Of a stretch of 64,000 nt of DNA, positions 1 through 9,104 are shown piece after piece (the first letter of the stretch is position 1; each line of letters starts with the position of its first letter). The DNA is taken from positions 62,001 through 126,000 of the forward strand of contig NZ_WSSB01000003.1 in assembly GCF_009831765.1 (NCBI RefSeq). Reading direction: 5' to 3'. This stretch comes from Craterilacuibacter sinensis (lineage in GTDB: Bacteria > Pseudomonadota > Gammaproteobacteria > Burkholderiales > Chromobacteriaceae). The notes under the pieces are model-generated. The model was not told the origin of the DNA and did no database searches. It worked only from the letters and a program-made list of their open reading frames with translations. The translations under genes and the position numbers were made by a program.

Positions 1-1
1 G

Positions 2-97
2 AACGGGTTTGAGGCCAGCTGGTTGCCATCCGCACAAAAAGCCTGCTGGCTGGCCGAATGCGATGCCGTCCTGGCTGCGTGGGAAAATGAAGCATGA
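2..97 (+). CDS. 3' end of an unidentified gene (partial)
   Basis: One frame is open from the left edge of the window to a TGA at 95-97, giving the last 31 residues of a protein (ending AAWENEA). The stop overlaps the ATG of the next gene in an ATGA, which suggests an operon and translational coupling. Too little remains to name a family. Confidence 0.5.
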   Translation, partial: NGFEASWLPSAQKACWLAECDAVLAAWENEA

Positions 98-453
98 GCG
101 TGGTCTCGCCCTGTATTGGCCAGTGCAAGCTGGATGAGAGCGGCCGCTATTGCACCGGCTGCCAGCGCACGCGCGATGAAATCGGTGCCTGGAGTGCGAT
201 GAGTGATGCCGGCAAGAAGGCAGTGTGGGCGCGCTTGCTGTCGCTTAAGCCAGCCGTGAGGCAAAAGGTGTGCGAGGCGTGCGGTGCCGGCTTTGCTTGT
301 GGCAGCGGCGCTAAGGACGGGACTTGCTGGTGCAATGACCTGCCCAATGTGCTGCCGCCCACCCCGGGCGTGGCCGATTGTCTGTGTCCGGATTGCCTGA
401 AACAAAAGCTGGCTGCCGAGTATCAGGCGCGCGGTCTGGATTGCCCGCTTTAA
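94..453 (+). CDS. DUF1289 / cysteine-rich CWC domain protein
   Basis: A 119-residue cysteine-rich protein. The N-terminus (residues about 6-40) has the DUF1289 pattern SPCIGQC...CTGC with a following helical stretch (EIGAWSAMS). The middle (about 60-82) has the CEACG...CWC signature of the cysteine-rich CWC family, and a CPDCL pair lies near the C-terminus. The Cys pairs suggest zinc or iron-sulfur binding, but no function is established for either domain. The ATG overlaps the stop of the gene before it. The two domains also occur as separate small proteins, so this looks like a fusion of two cysteine-cluster modules. Confidence 0.8.
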   Translation: MSVVSPCIGQCKLDESGRYCTGCQRTRDEIGAWSAMSDAGKKAVWARLLSLKPAVRQKVCEACGAGFACGSGAKDGTCWCNDLPNVLPPTPGVADCLCPDCLKQKLAAEYQARGLDCPL

Positions 454-612
454 ATGAAACCCATGCCCGCGGTGATCGCTCTCTTTGCCGCGGGTTTGCT
501 TCCACTTGCCTTGCTCATGGGCGATACATTGCATTTTTCTAAAGTGAATATGATTACATAGTAATTTATTCATTCTGTTCTCCTCTGTACATTCCGGATC
601 AAGCAAAGACCA

Positions 613-639
613 CGGGCCTTGTTAGTCAGGCCCGGTTTT
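613..639 (+). terminator. Hairpin plus T-run in the racemase leader (terminator or attenuator)
   Basis: CGGGCCT at 613-619 pairs with AGGCCCG at 628-634 around an 8-nt loop, followed by GTTTTG. It ends about 25 bases before the racemase start codon. It may terminate transcription from the DUF1289 gene or act as an attenuator of the racemase-permease transcript; the sequence alone does not decide. Confidence 0.5.
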
Positions 640-664
640 GAGAATCAGGAATCCGGAGGAAATC

Positions 665-1735
665 ATGTCCCAAAGTTTGCCTTGTCTCTTTGTTGATCTG
701 CCGCTGGTGCGTGCCAATGCCGAAGCAATGGTCGAGTTATGCGAGGCGTCGGGCATCCACCCGGTCGGCATCACCAAGCTGGCCTGCGGCTCGCATGAAG
801 TGGCTGAAGCCTACCTCGATGGCGGCATCCGCACCTTGGGCGACTCGCGTATCCATAATCTGGAAAAGCTGCAGGACTTGCCTGCGCAAAAACTGCTGCT
901 GCGCATTCCCGCCGCAAGCGATGCCATGGATGTGGTGCGCTACGCCGATATCTCGCTCAACTCCGAAGAACACACGATACGGGCCCTGTCTGCGGCAGCC
1001 GTAGCGCAAGGGCGCGTACACAAAATCATCGTGATGCATGACTTGGGCGACTTGCGCGAGGGCTGTTTCAATGCTGACGACACCGTGGCGCTGGCGCATC
1101 TGGTCAGCGAGTTGCCCGGTCTCGAACTCGAAGGTCTGGGCACCAATCTCGCCTGCTATGGCGGCGTCGAACCCTCTACCGAAAACCAGCAGCAACTGGT
1201 CGATATTGCACACCGTATCGAGCATGAACTGGGCGTGAAGCTGCATGTGGTTTCCGGCGCCAGCTCCGCTGCATTGCCCTTGCTGCTTAGGGGCGGCTTG
1301 CCGGACGGCATCAACCAGCTGCGTCTGGGCGCGTCCTTGCTGATGGGCATCGGTCTGAATGACGACCCGATTCCGGGCACGAGTCAGGACACCATGCGTC
1401 TGGGGGTCGAGATTATCGAGCTCAAGGAAAAACCGTCGGTACCTGTCAATTCGACTGCACTGGATGCTTTTGGCAACAAGCCGGTATTCGAGGATCTGGG
1501 TATCCGCCGGCGCGCCATCTGCGCTATCGGCAAACAGGATGTGAATTTCGACGACCTGATCCCGCTGGATCCTGCGCTACGCATTATTGGCGGCAGCTCT
1601 GACCACCTGATTCTCGATGTGACCGAGACTGCGCAGCCTTATCAGGTCGGCGACACCATCTACTTCGCGCTGAGCTACGGCGGCGCCTTGCAATGCATGA
1701 CTTCCGAGTACGTGCGCAAAGAATACTTGCACTAA
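665..1735 (+). CDS. PLP-dependent amino-acid racemase, ornithine racemase-like
   Basis: A 356-residue cytosolic protein of the alanine racemase N-terminal (fold type III PLP) family, closest in my recognition to ornithine racemase Orr/YhfX-type proteins. Lys38 in VGITKLACGS sits where the PLP-binding lysine is expected, and GDSRIHN and RLGASLLMG are family-like. ATG 665 is chosen over the upstream in-frame TTG 638 because GGAGG at 655-659 lies 5 bases before it. The next gene is an amino-acid antiporter 38 bases downstream, so the pair probably imports and racemises a basic amino acid such as ornithine. Substrate is inferred, not shown. Confidence 0.8.
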   Translation: MSQSLPCLFVDLPLVRANAEAMVELCEASGIHPVGITKLACGSHEVAEAYLDGGIRTLGDSRIHNLEKLQDLPAQKLLLRIPAASDAMDVVRYADISLNSEEHTIRALSAAAVAQGRVHKIIVMHDLGDLREGCFNADDTVALAHLVSELPGLELEGLGTNLACYGGVEPSTENQQQLVDIAHRIEHELGVKLHVVSGASSAALPLLLRGGLPDGINQLRLGASLLMGIGLNDDPIPGTSQDTMRLGVEIIELKEKPSVPVNSTALDAFGNKPVFEDLGIRRRAICAIGKQDVNFDDLIPLDPALRIIGGSSDHLILDVTETAQPYQVGDTIYFALSYGGALQCMTSEYVRKEYLH

Positions 1736-1773
1736 GCCATATGGGCTTCCGACTCATTGAAATGGAGTAAAAC

Positions 1774-3228
1774 ATGACTGAAGTCGTACAAGGAGGGGCC
1801 GCGCCCGCGGCCGAACCCAAGCTGAAACTCGGCGCGCTGACCGCGCTGGTCGTCAGTGCCCTGATTGCAGCAGGCATCTTCTCGCTGCCGCAGAATATGG
1901 CGAAATCGGCCGGTGCCGGTGCGATCATCATAGGCTGGGCGATTACCTTCGTCGGCATGCTGATGCTGGCTTTCGTGTTCCAGACGCTGGCCAACCGCAA
2001 GCCCGATATCGAAGGCGGTGTCTACGGTTATGCCCGCGCCGGTTTCGGTCCGTATATGGGCTTTAACTCGGCCTGGGGTTACTGGATCTCGGCGTGGATC
2101 GGCAACGTGTCTTACTACGTGGTGATCTTCTCTGCCTTCAGTTCTTTTTCCGGCCTGGAATTCTTCGGTGAGGGCAACACCCTGCCGGCCATCCTGTGCT
2201 CGTCCGTGCTGCTGTGGGCCTATCATTTCCTGATTTGCCGCGGCATTCAGGGTGCGGCGATGATCAATATCATCACCACCGTTGCCAAGCTGATTCCGCT
2301 GGGCCTGTTCCTGGTGCTGGTATTTGTTGCCTTCAAGATCGAAACTTTCCAGCTCGACTTCTGGGGACGTCCGGAACTGGGTTCCGTGCTGGATCAGGTC
2401 AAGAGCACCATGCTGGTAACCACCTGGGTGTTCATCGGTATCGAAGGCGCGTCGATTTTCTCCAGCCGTGCCGAGAAGATGGCCGATGTGGGCAAGGCGA
2501 CAATGATCGGTTTTGCGCTGTCCATCATGATGTTCGTTGCCGTGTCGCTGCTGTCGCTGGGCGTGCTGTCCCAGCCTGAACTGGCTGCGCTGAAGAACCC
2601 GTCTACCGCTGGCGTGCTCAAGGCTGCCGTAGGTGACTGGGGTGCGACACTGATGAATGCCGGTCTGATTATCTCGGTTGGCGGTGCACTGCTGGCCTGG
2701 ACCTTGCTCGCAGCCGAAGTGCCATACCTCGCCGGTAAAGACGGCACCATGCCGGCTTTCCTGGGCAAGACCAATGCCAAGGGTGCTCCGGTCAATGCGC
2801 TGCTGCTGACCAATGGTCTGGTGCAACTGTTCCTGATCATCACCCTGTTCAATGGTTCGGCTTACCTCGACCTCTTGTATCTTGCTACGTCGATGATCCT
2901 GATCCCTTACCTGTTGTGTGCGCTGTATGCTGCGATGATCGCCGTGCGCAAGGATGGCTATAAGGGTGAAGAAGGTGCTGCAGGTAAAGACTTGGTGGTT
3001 GGCGTGCTGGCCTCGGTTTACGGTTGCTGGCTGCTGTATGCGGCAGGCCCTAAATACCTGCTGCTGTCCATGGTGCTGTACGCCCCAGGCATTCTGTTCT
3101 ACCTGAAGGCCCGTAGCGAGCAGAAGCTGGCCGCCTTTACCCGTAACGAAATGGTGTTGGCCGCAATTGCTGTCGTGCTTGGTTTGTTTGCCGCCTGGCA
3201 ACTGGCCACCGGTGCCCTGACGCTGTAA
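1774..3228 (+). CDS. APA-family amino-acid antiporter (arginine/ornithine type)
   Basis: A 484-residue inner-membrane protein with about 12 hydrophobic segments and the APC-superfamily N-terminal signature (ALIAAGIFSLPQN, residues about 30-42). Internal EGGVYGYAR and IEGASIFSSRA are typical of the basic amino acid/polyamine antiporter family that includes ArcD-like arginine:ornithine exchangers. It follows the racemase gene on the same strand and is closed by a strong terminator, so the two form a bicistronic unit. Exact substrate cannot be read from sequence; lysine or agmatine exchange is also possible. Confidence 0.8.
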   Translation: MTEVVQGGAAPAAEPKLKLGALTALVVSALIAAGIFSLPQNMAKSAGAGAIIIGWAITFVGMLMLAFVFQTLANRKPDIEGGVYGYARAGFGPYMGFNSAWGYWISAWIGNVSYYVVIFSAFSSFSGLEFFGEGNTLPAILCSSVLLWAYHFLICRGIQGAAMINIITTVAKLIPLGLFLVLVFVAFKIETFQLDFWGRPELGSVLDQVKSTMLVTTWVFIGIEGASIFSSRAEKMADVGKATMIGFALSIMMFVAVSLLSLGVLSQPELAALKNPSTAGVLKAAVGDWGATLMNAGLIISVGGALLAWTLLAAEVPYLAGKDGTMPAFLGKTNAKGAPVNALLLTNGLVQLFLIITLFNGSAYLDLLYLATSMILIPYLLCALYAAMIAVRKDGYKGEEGAAGKDLVVGVLASVYGCWLLYAAGPKYLLLSMVLYAPGILFYLKARSEQKLAAFTRNEMVLAAIAVVLGLFAAWQLATGALTL

Positions 3229-3256
3229 ACCAACGTTTTCCGTGATGTACCCTATT

Positions 3257-3281
3257 GCCCCCGCGCTGCGGGGGCTTTTTT
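3257..3281 (+). terminator. Rho-independent terminator of the racemase-antiporter operon
   Basis: GCCCCCGC and GCGGGGGC arms (3257-3275) around a 3-nt loop are followed directly by six T residues. Confidence 0.9.
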
Positions 3282-3366
3282 GTGCGTGTTTGATTAAGGT
3301 CAAATCGGCGCTAAGGGGTTGGCGGTAGTTTTCGCTACCTTGTTGCCGGCTGTTTTATTGCCGGCC

Positions 3367-4335
3367 ATGGAAAACGAAAATGGAAGGCTGGCCGTGCGTC
3401 TGGATAATTTCGATCTCAGGTTGTTGCGCATCTTTATCACCATTGTCGAGAGTGGCGGATTTTCGGCTGCCCAGGCCAAACTGGGTATGAGCCAGTCGGC
3501 CATCAGCTGCAAAATGCACGATCTGGAAACCCGGCTGGGCATGTGTCTGTGCCTGCGCGGTCGCAGCGGCTTCAAGTTGACGGTAGAAGGGCAGCAGGTT
3601 TACGAAGAAACCCTGCGCCTGCTGTCTCAGCTTGGGCAGTACGAGAACAAGCTGGGCCTGATACGCGAGCAGATTTTCGGTCATGTGCGCATCGGGGTCG
3701 TTGACACCATTGCGATGAATCCTGCTTGCCGTCTGCCGGTCAGCCTGCGCGAGTTCACACGCAAGTATCCGGAAGTCAGTGTGACGCTGGATGTGATGGA
3801 GTCCAATGAAATCGAGGTGTTGTTGTTGCAGGGCAAGCTGAGCATAGGCTTGTGCTCCAGCGATTACGAAATGCCCGGCCTGGAATACATCCCTTTGTTT
3901 TCCGAGCGCCAGCGCCTGTATGCTGCTGCATCGCATCCGGTGTTCCAGCTCGATCCCCCGGTATCGCGTAAAAAAGATCTGTTGCCGTTTGCCATTGCCG
4001 GGCGCGGCAAGCCCGGTGTGACGCCACTGGACGAAGCCGATGGCTTTTGCTCGCGTGCCGTTTCGGCCCATATGGAAGGCACGGCCTTGCTCTTGCTTTC
4101 GGGCGAGCAAATCGGATATTTGCCCGAGCATTATGCCGTGCCCTGGGTCGCTGCCGGTGTGTTGCGTGTTCTGGATTTGCCTGCCTTGGACTACTTTCCC
4201 GCATTCAGCCTCTGTTTGCCGCGTTACGGCCAGAGCTCGCAAGCGACGCAGCGCATGCTGGTTGAGCTACTCGCCCCTTATCCGCAAGCTGCAGGAAAGG
4301 TTGTGCGCGAGCACTGGCCAGAGGCCGTGATTTAG
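3367..4335 (+). CDS. LysR-family transcriptional regulator
   Basis: A DNA-binding regulator of about 320 residues. The N-terminal winged helix-turn-helix reads FDLRLLRIFITIVESGGFSAAQ with LGMSQSAISCKMHDLE as the recognition part. The rest is a periplasmic-binding-protein-like effector domain. ATG 3367 is used here, but GTG 3394, preceded at 6 bases by GGAAGG, would give the more usual very short LysR N-terminus and may be the real start. It lies just after the racemase-antiporter terminator on the same strand. Regulation of those genes is possible but unproven, since LysR genes more often lie divergent to their target. Confidence 0.85.
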   Translation: MENENGRLAVRLDNFDLRLLRIFITIVESGGFSAAQAKLGMSQSAISCKMHDLETRLGMCLCLRGRSGFKLTVEGQQVYEETLRLLSQLGQYENKLGLIREQIFGHVRIGVVDTIAMNPACRLPVSLREFTRKYPEVSVTLDVMESNEIEVLLLQGKLSIGLCSSDYEMPGLEYIPLFSERQRLYAAASHPVFQLDPPVSRKKDLLPFAIAGRGKPGVTPLDEADGFCSRAVSAHMEGTALLLLSGEQIGYLPEHYAVPWVAAGVLRVLDLPALDYFPAFSLCLPRYGQSSQATQRMLVELLAPYPQAAGKVVREHWPEAVI

Positions 4336-4366
4336 CATCTGGCTTCTTCCTTCAGTTTGGGCGCAT

Positions 4367-4415
4367 CTGACCGGGATCAAATCAACTGAATAAGAATACC
4401 TTTATATTCATGGCA
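4367..4415 (+). promoter_or_regulatory. Class II FNR/ANR-type promoter of frdABCD
   Basis: CTGAC-CGGG-ATCAA at 4367-4380 matches the FNR consensus TTGAT-N4-ATCAA at 8 of 10 positions. A -10 hexamer TATATT lies at 4403-4408. If transcription starts at about 4415, the FNR site is centred at -41.5, exactly the class II activator position, which replaces the -35 element. This predicts oxygen-repressed expression of the fumarate reductase operon. Confidence 0.75.
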
Positions 4416-4460
4416 TGATTATCCGACTGACCCGCCAGCGGGCCGGCCACAGGAGCATGT

Positions 4461-6251
4461 ATGCAGGTATTCAAGGCTGATGTTGTGATTGTGGGGGCCG
4501 GCGGGGCCGGTTTGCGGGCGGCGATTGCCGCCGCCGAACTGGATCCGGCACAAAGCATTGCACTATTGTCCAAGGTCTACCCGATGCGCAGCCACACGGT
4601 GGCGGCCGAGGGCGGCGCAGCCGGCGTGGTGCAGGCACACGACAGTCTGGAGCATCACTTTAACGACACGGTGTCCGGTGGCGACTGGCTGTGCGAGCAG
4701 GATGTGGTCGATTATTTTGTCGGCGAATGTACGCGCGAGATGGTGCAGTTGGAACATTGGGGCTGTCCGTGGAGCCGCAAGGAAGACGGCCATATCAATG
4801 TGCGCCCGTTTGGCGGCATGAAAATAGAACGCACCTGGTTTGCCGCCGACAAGACCGGCTTCCATATGTTGCACACCCTGTTCCAGACCTCGCTCAAATA
4901 TCCGTCCATCCGCCGCTTCGATGAATACTTTCTGCTTGACCTGATTGTCGACGACGGCCGGGCCCAGGGCGTGCTGGCAGTGGAAATCGCCAGCGGCGAG
5001 ATGATCCTGATTGAAGCCGGTGCGGTGGTGTTTGCCACCGGCGGTGCCGGACGCGTGTTCCGCGAGAACACCAATGGCGGCATCGTCACCGGCGACGGCA
5101 TGGCGGTGGCCTATCGCCATGGTGTGCCTTTGCGCGATATGGAGTTCGTGCAGTATCACCCGACCTGTATGCCGGGCACCGGGCTGCTGTTTACCGAGGC
5201 CTGTCGCGGCGAGGGCGGGCTACTGGTCAATAAGGATGGCTACCGCTACCTGCAGGACTATGGTCTGGGGCCGGCCGAGGACAAGCCGCGCAATAAGGCG
5301 ATGGAGCTGGGGCCGCGCGACCGTCTGAGCCAGGCCTTCTGGTACGAGATGCAGAAGGGCCGCACCATAGACGGCCGCTACGGGCCGGTGGTGCATCTGG
5401 ATTTGCGCCATCTGGGCGCGGAAAAATTGCACGAGCGCCTGCCGCAAATCTGCGAGCTGGCACGCGAATTCATGGGTGTCGATCCGGTCACCGAGCCGAT
5501 TCCGGTGCGCCCGGCCGTGCACTACACCATGGGCGGCATACCGGTCGATGTGCACTGCGCATCCTCCTTGAGCGGCCTGTTTGCCGCCGGCGAGTGTTCC
5601 AGCGTTGGCATCCACGGCGCCAACCGTCTGGGCTCCAACTCGCTGGCCGAGTTGTCGGTGTTCGGCAAGGTGGCCGGCGAATCCGCCAGCCGTTATGCGC
5701 GTGAAGCCAAGCCGCGCAATAGCGCCGCCTTGCTCAAACTGGCCGAAGCGGCCGCCTTGCCTGCGAAAAACCTGCTGCGCCGCGACGGCAGCGAGCGCAT
5801 TGCCGATATCCGCCGCGAAATGGCGCAGACCATGGAAGAGGGCTGCGGCATCTACCGCTTGCACGACAGCATGCAGGCCACCTGCGACAAGCTGGCCGAG
5901 CTTAAGGTGCGCTACCGCAATATCCACATCGAAGACCGCTCTTCGGTGTGGAATAGCGACTGGCTGCTGGCGATCGAGCTGGGTTACCAGCTGGATGTGG
6001 CCGAAGCCATGGCACATTCGGCGCTGAACCGGCGCGAGTCGCGCGGCGCGCACCAGCGTCTGGACGGCTACGAGGCGCGCGACGACATCAACTTCCTCAA
6101 GCACTCGCTGGCGCACTACCAGAGCGGGTGCGCACCGGTCATTTCCTATGGCAACGTGAAAATCACCCGCTCGCCACCGCGCGTGCGTGCGTATGGTGCG
6201 GCAGGCGAGGCAGCGGAAAAACAACAGGCAGGGCAGGAGGCTAAAGAATGA
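4461..6251 (+). CDS. frdA: Fumarate reductase flavoprotein subunit
   Basis: The 596-residue catalytic subunit of membrane-bound quinol:fumarate reductase, close in length to E. coli FrdA. The N-terminus carries the FAD dinucleotide-binding motif [22 protein letters not shown] contains His45, expected to hold FAD covalently. [11 protein letters not shown] and [12 protein letters not shown] are the substrate/FAD-site motifs of the family. The protein faces the cytoplasm and reduces fumarate in anaerobic respiration. The four-subunit order frdABCD with two small anchors argues for Frd rather than Sdh. Its stop overlaps the frdB start. Confidence 0.95.
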   Translation: MQVFKADVVIVGAGGAGLRAAIAAAELDPAQSIALLSKVYPMRSHTVAAEGGAAGVVQAHDSLEHHFNDTVSGGDWLCEQDVVDYFVGECTREMVQLEHWGCPWSRKEDGHINVRPFGGMKIERTWFAADKTGFHMLHTLFQTSLKYPSIRRFDEYFLLDLIVDDGRAQGVLAVEIASGEMILIEAGAVVFATGGAGRVFRENTNGGIVTGDGMAVAYRHGVPLRDMEFVQYHPTCMPGTGLLFTEACRGEGGLLVNKDGYRYLQDYGLGPAEDKPRNKAMELGPRDRLSQAFWYEMQKGRTIDGRYGPVVHLDLRHLGAEKLHERLPQICELAREFMGVDPVTEPIPVRPAVHYTMGGIPVDVHCASSLSGLFAAGECSSVGIHGANRLGSNSLAELSVFGKVAGESASRYAREAKPRNSAALLKLAEAAALPAKNLLRRDGSERIADIRREMAQTMEEGCGIYRLHDSMQATCDKLAELKVRYRNIHIEDRSSVWNSDWLLAIELGYQLDVAEAMAHSALNRRESRGAHQRLDGYEARDDINFLKHSLAHYQSGCAPVISYGNVKITRSPPRVRAYGAAGEAAEKQQAGQEAKE

Positions 6252-7003
6252 GCGCAGCAATGGCTAAGGTTTCGGTATTGCGTTACCGCCCCGAGCAGGA
6301 CGAGGTGCCGGTGTGGCAGGATTATCAGGTGCCGTACAGCGACGACATGTCGGTACTGACCGCGCTGAACTACATCAAGGATGAGCTGGACGGCACGCTG
6401 AGCCTGCGCTGGTCATGCCGGCAGGCGATTTGCGGCAGTTGCGGCATGATGATAGGTGGCAAGCCGTCTCTCGCCTGCAAGACCTTCCTGCGCGACTACC
6501 CCGAAGGAATCAGGGTCGAGGCGCTGGCCCACTTCCCGATCGAGCGCGACCTGGTGGTGGTGATGGACGGCTTTATGGACAAGCTGCAGAAGGTCAAGCC
6601 CTACATCATCCCCAAAGAAGCGCGCTCGCTGGATGAGGGCGAGTATTTGCAGACGCCGGCAGAAATGGATCTCTATGCCCAGTTTGCCGGCTGCATCAAC
6701 TGCGGCTTGTGTTATGCCGCCTGTCCGCAGGTCGGCCTCAACCCCGACTTTATCGGCCCGGGCGCCATTGCATTGCTGCACCGCTACAACCTTGACAGTC
6801 GCGATGGCGGCAGCGCCGAGCGCATGGCGCTGATCAATAGCGAAGTCGGCGTGTTCAATTGCACTGCGGTGGGTTATTGCTCCGAGGTGTGCCCGAAGAT
6901 GGTGGACCCGGCAAATGCGGTCAACGTGGGCAAGATGAACAGCGCGCGCGACTACTTCTTCCGCTTTATGCGTCCTGCTGGCGAAAAAGGAGAGTGCCGA
7001 TGA
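6248..7003 (+). CDS. frdB: Fumarate reductase iron-sulfur subunit
   Basis: A 251-residue electron-transfer subunit. The plant-type [2Fe-2S] ligands are in [10 protein letters not shown] with a later Cys in SLAC. The C-terminal ferredoxin half has [12 protein letters not shown] for the [4Fe-4S] cluster and [11 protein letters not shown] for the [3Fe-4S] cluster. It passes electrons from the menaquinol site in FrdCD to FAD in FrdA. ATG 6248 overlaps the frdA stop, and its own TGA overlaps the frdC start, so the operon is translationally coupled. Confidence 0.95.
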   Translation: MSAAMAKVSVLRYRPEQDEVPVWQDYQVPYSDDMSVLTALNYIKDELDGTLSLRWSCRQAICGSCGMMIGGKPSLACKTFLRDYPEGIRVEALAHFPIERDLVVVMDGFMDKLQKVKPYIIPKEARSLDEGEYLQTPAEMDLYAQFAGCINCGLCYAACPQVGLNPDFIGPGAIALLHRYNLDSRDGGSAERMALINSEVGVFNCTAVGYCSEVCPKMVDPANAVNVGKMNSARDYFFRFMRPAGEKGECR

Positions 7004-7410
7004 GTGCGAGAAAACCCTATGTCCGGCCTATGGCTGGCTGGTGGCGCCGCGACCCGTTTTTCGTCGAGTATATGGTGCATGAAGGCACGGCTTTTTTTGT
7101 CTGGCTGTATGCACTGGAGCTGCTGGCGGGCGTGCTGTGTCTGGCACAGGGCAAGGCCGCGTGGGATGCCTACCGCGCGTTCGTTGCCAGTGTGCCGCTG
7201 TTGATCCTCAACGCCGCCATCTTCGCCATGATGCTGTATCACGGCTACACCTGGTTCAAGATCATGCCGCGCACCTTGCCGCCGATGAAGGTCGGCGGCA
7301 AGCGGGTGGCCGGTGCGACCATTACCGCGCTGGGCTTGGGCGGTGCACTGGTGGCCAGCGTGCTGCTATTCGGGATTGTATGGATGTTGACGAGCGGAGG
7401 TGCACAATGA
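7000..7410 (+). CDS. frdC: Fumarate reductase membrane anchor subunit C
   Basis: A 136-residue membrane anchor with three hydrophobic segments. The N-terminus [27 protein letters not shown] resembles E. coli FrdC closely in order and spacing, shown here only in outline: an Arg-rich patch, then the Glu-containing helix that takes part in quinol oxidation. It overlaps frdB and frdD by 4 bases each. Confidence 0.93.
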   Translation: MSARKPYVRPMAGWWRRDPFFVEYMVHEGTAFFVWLYALELLAGVLCLAQGKAAWDAYRAFVASVPLLILNAAIFAMMLYHGYTWFKIMPRTLPPMKVGGKRVAGATITALGLGGALVASVLLFGIVWMLTSGGAQ

Positions 7411-7772
7411 ACCAAGCCCTGAAGCGTAGTCATGAGCCGATATTCTGGCTGCTGTTTGGCGCAGGCGGCATGTTGGCGGCGCTGATCGGCGCCATGCTGG
7501 TGTTGATCACCGCCTTTGCCGTCCCCCTGGGGCTGTTGCCGGCGGATGCTTTCTCCTACGCCAATATGCTGGCCTTTGCGCAGAACCTGTTCGGCAAGGC
7601 CTTTATCCTGGCAGTGGTAGCCTTGTTCTTCTGGCATGCGGTACACCGCATCTTCCATAGTCTGCACGATGTGGGCATCCATGCCGGCACCGGCGCCCGT
7701 GTGCTGTGTTACGGCACGGCATTGGCCGGCACGCTGCTCACTGTCTGGGCGCTGTGGACGATAGGCTTCTGA
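7407..7772 (+). CDS. frdD: Fumarate reductase membrane anchor subunit D
   Basis: A 121-residue hydrophobic anchor with three predicted membrane helices. RSHEPIFWLLFGAGGM near the start and FFWHAVHRIFHSLHDVGIH in the middle match the FrdD pattern, including the conserved histidines near the quinone site. It is the last gene of the frd operon. An imperfect hairpin with no T-run lies at about 7789-7818. Confidence 0.93.
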   Translation: MNQALKRSHEPIFWLLFGAGGMLAALIGAMLVLITAFAVPLGLLPADAFSYANMLAFAQNLFGKAFILAVVALFFWHAVHRIFHSLHDVGIHAGTGARVLCYGTALAGTLLTVWALWTIGF

Positions 7773-7829
7773 GTTTGGGTAAAGCGTTGACACCGCCCGG
7801 CTTTGGCCGGGGTGTGTCATGACCAGCGT

Positions 7830-8183
7830 TTAAACCAGCACCTGACGCGTGTTGCGCATGTACTGATGAATCTGTGTTTCGATATCCGGGGCGGTCAGTA
7901 CTTCGGGGCGGCGGCCATGCGGGCAGGGCAGGCTGGCGGTAGTGCCGAACAGGCGGCAGATCAGCGGGCGTTCGCTGTAAACCTGACAGCCCTTGTCACC
8001 CAGATGCGGGCAACTCAGTGCCGCCAGTGCGGCCTCGTGCTCGGCTGTGCTTTTGCGCGGCAGTCTGGCCATTTCCTCGCTCGAAGTAGTGACCGGGCCG
8101 CAGCAATCGTGGCAGCCGGGGACACAGGCAAAGGCCGGGATCTGGCTGCGGAAAAAACGGATTTTCTGGCTATTGCTGTTCAT
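7830..8183 (-). CDS. YkgJ-family cysteine cluster protein
   Basis: A 117-residue protein with the CxxCC-type cysteine cluster of the YkgJ/UPF0153 family: CVPGCHDCCGPV near residue 20, then CPHLGDKGCQVYSERPLICR. The cluster is thought to bind zinc or an Fe-S centre; function is unknown. It converges on frdD. It lies downstream of fabI on the same strand, but a strong hairpin separates the two. Confidence 0.85.
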   Translation of the reverse strand: MNSNSQKIRFFRSQIPAFACVPGCHDCCGPVTTSSEEMARLPRKSTAEHEAALAALSCPHLGDKGCQVYSERPLICRLFGTTASLPCPHGRRPEVLTAPDIETQIHQYMRNTRQVLV

Positions 8184-8209
8184 GATGGGGTAGGCGATCC
8201 GGTCGGCAA

Positions 8210-8242
8210 AAATAATAAAGGCGTCCGCAAGCGGACGCCTTT
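8210..8242 (-). terminator. Rho-independent terminator downstream of fabI
   Basis: A perfect 12-bp stem AAAGGCGTCCGC/GCGGACGCCTTT (8217-8242) with a 2-nt loop. On the minus strand it is followed by TTTATTATTTTT, a good U-rich tail. It lies between fabI and the YkgJ-like gene. Confidence 0.85.
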
Positions 8243-8260
8243 GCCTACGGTGATGCGTGC

Positions 8261-9049
8261 TTAGTTTTCTGCCGCATTCATGGCATTGATGCTGAAGCCG
8301 GCATCCACATAGGTGATTTCACCGGTAATGCCCGACGACAGGTCGGACAAGAGGAAGGCGGCCGTATTGCCGACTTCTTCGGTGGTGACATTGCGGCGCA
8401 GGCAGGCCTGATCGGCCGCGGCGCTGAGCAGCTTGGAGAAGCCGGAGATGCCGGCTGCCGCCAGCGTCTTGATCGGGCCGGCCGAGATGCCGTTGACGCG
8501 TATGCCTTCTTTGCCCAGGCTGGCAGCCATAAAGCGTACCGACGCCTCCAGGCTGGCTTTGGCCAGACCCATCACGTTGTAGTTGGGCATGGCGCGTACT
8601 GCGCCCAGATAGGACAGGGTAAGCAGCGATGCCTTGCGTCCCTGCATCATCGGACGTGCCGCCTTGGCCAGTGCCGGGAAGCTGTAGGCCGATACGTCGT
8701 GTGCGGTCTGGAACGCTTCGCGGCTCAATGCGTCGAGAAAGTCGCCTTCCAGCGCTTCGCGCGGGGCGAAAGCAATGGCGTGTACCAGACCGTCCAGACC
8801 TTCCCACTCCTTGCCCAGATCGGCAAACAGTGCATTGATTTCGTCATCGTTCTGCACATCGCAGCGGAAGACCAGCTTGGAGCCGAAGTCGGCGGCCATG
8901 TCACGAACACGCGTTTCCAATTTGTCGACTACATAGGTAAACGCCAGTTCTGCCCCTTCACGGTGGCAGGCTTGGGCGATGCCGTAGGCGATCGAACGGT
9001 TGGAAATCATGCCGGTGATCAGAATTTTCTTGCCTTGCAGGAAACCCAT
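8261..9049 (-). CDS. fabI: Enoyl-[acyl-carrier-protein] reductase (NADH)
   Basis: The 262-residue FabI catalyses the last reductive step of each fatty-acid elongation cycle. The N-terminus [20 protein letters not shown] is the diverged SDR nucleotide-binding loop of FabI. Tyr147, Tyr157 and Lys164 (YNVMGLAK) form the Y-x6-K active site. ATG 9049 is chosen because AAGGA precedes it and it gives the standard FabI N-terminus. The residue matching E. coli Gly93 is Ala93 (HAIAFAP), a position linked to triclosan sensitivity in E. coli. Confidence 0.95.
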   Translation of the reverse strand: MGFLQGKKILITGMISNRSIAYGIAQACHREGAELAFTYVVDKLETRVRDMAADFGSKLVFRCDVQNDDEINALFADLGKEWEGLDGLVHAIAFAPREALEGDFLDALSREAFQTAHDVSAYSFPALAKAARPMMQGRKASLLTLSYLGAVRAMPNYNVMGLAKASLEASVRFMAASLGKEGIRVNGISAGPIKTLAAAGISGFSKLLSAAADQACLRRNVTTEEVGNTAAFLLSDLSSGITGEITYVDAGFSINAMNAAEN

Positions 9050-9104
9050 TTCGAGTCCTTGTACATGTAACAAGCGGGCATTATACCCGATGCGTGCCGT
9101 TCGC

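Noticed and set aside
454-561. A 35-codon frame starting right after the DUF1289 stop (MKPMPAVIALFAAGLL...)
   Set aside because: It could be a one-helix peptide, but the only ribosome site would lie inside the previous gene and the second half is AT-rich and non-helical. Too weak to annotate.
1732-3303. A 523-codon open frame on the minus strand opposite the antiporter gene
   Set aside because: Its product is rich in Gln, His and Arg with no domain, while the plus strand encodes a complete, recognisable transporter. High-GC codon use opens such antisense frames.
7789-7818. Imperfect hairpin after frdD as operon terminator
   Set aside because: The stem has bulges and no T-run follows, so it is not listed as a terminator.
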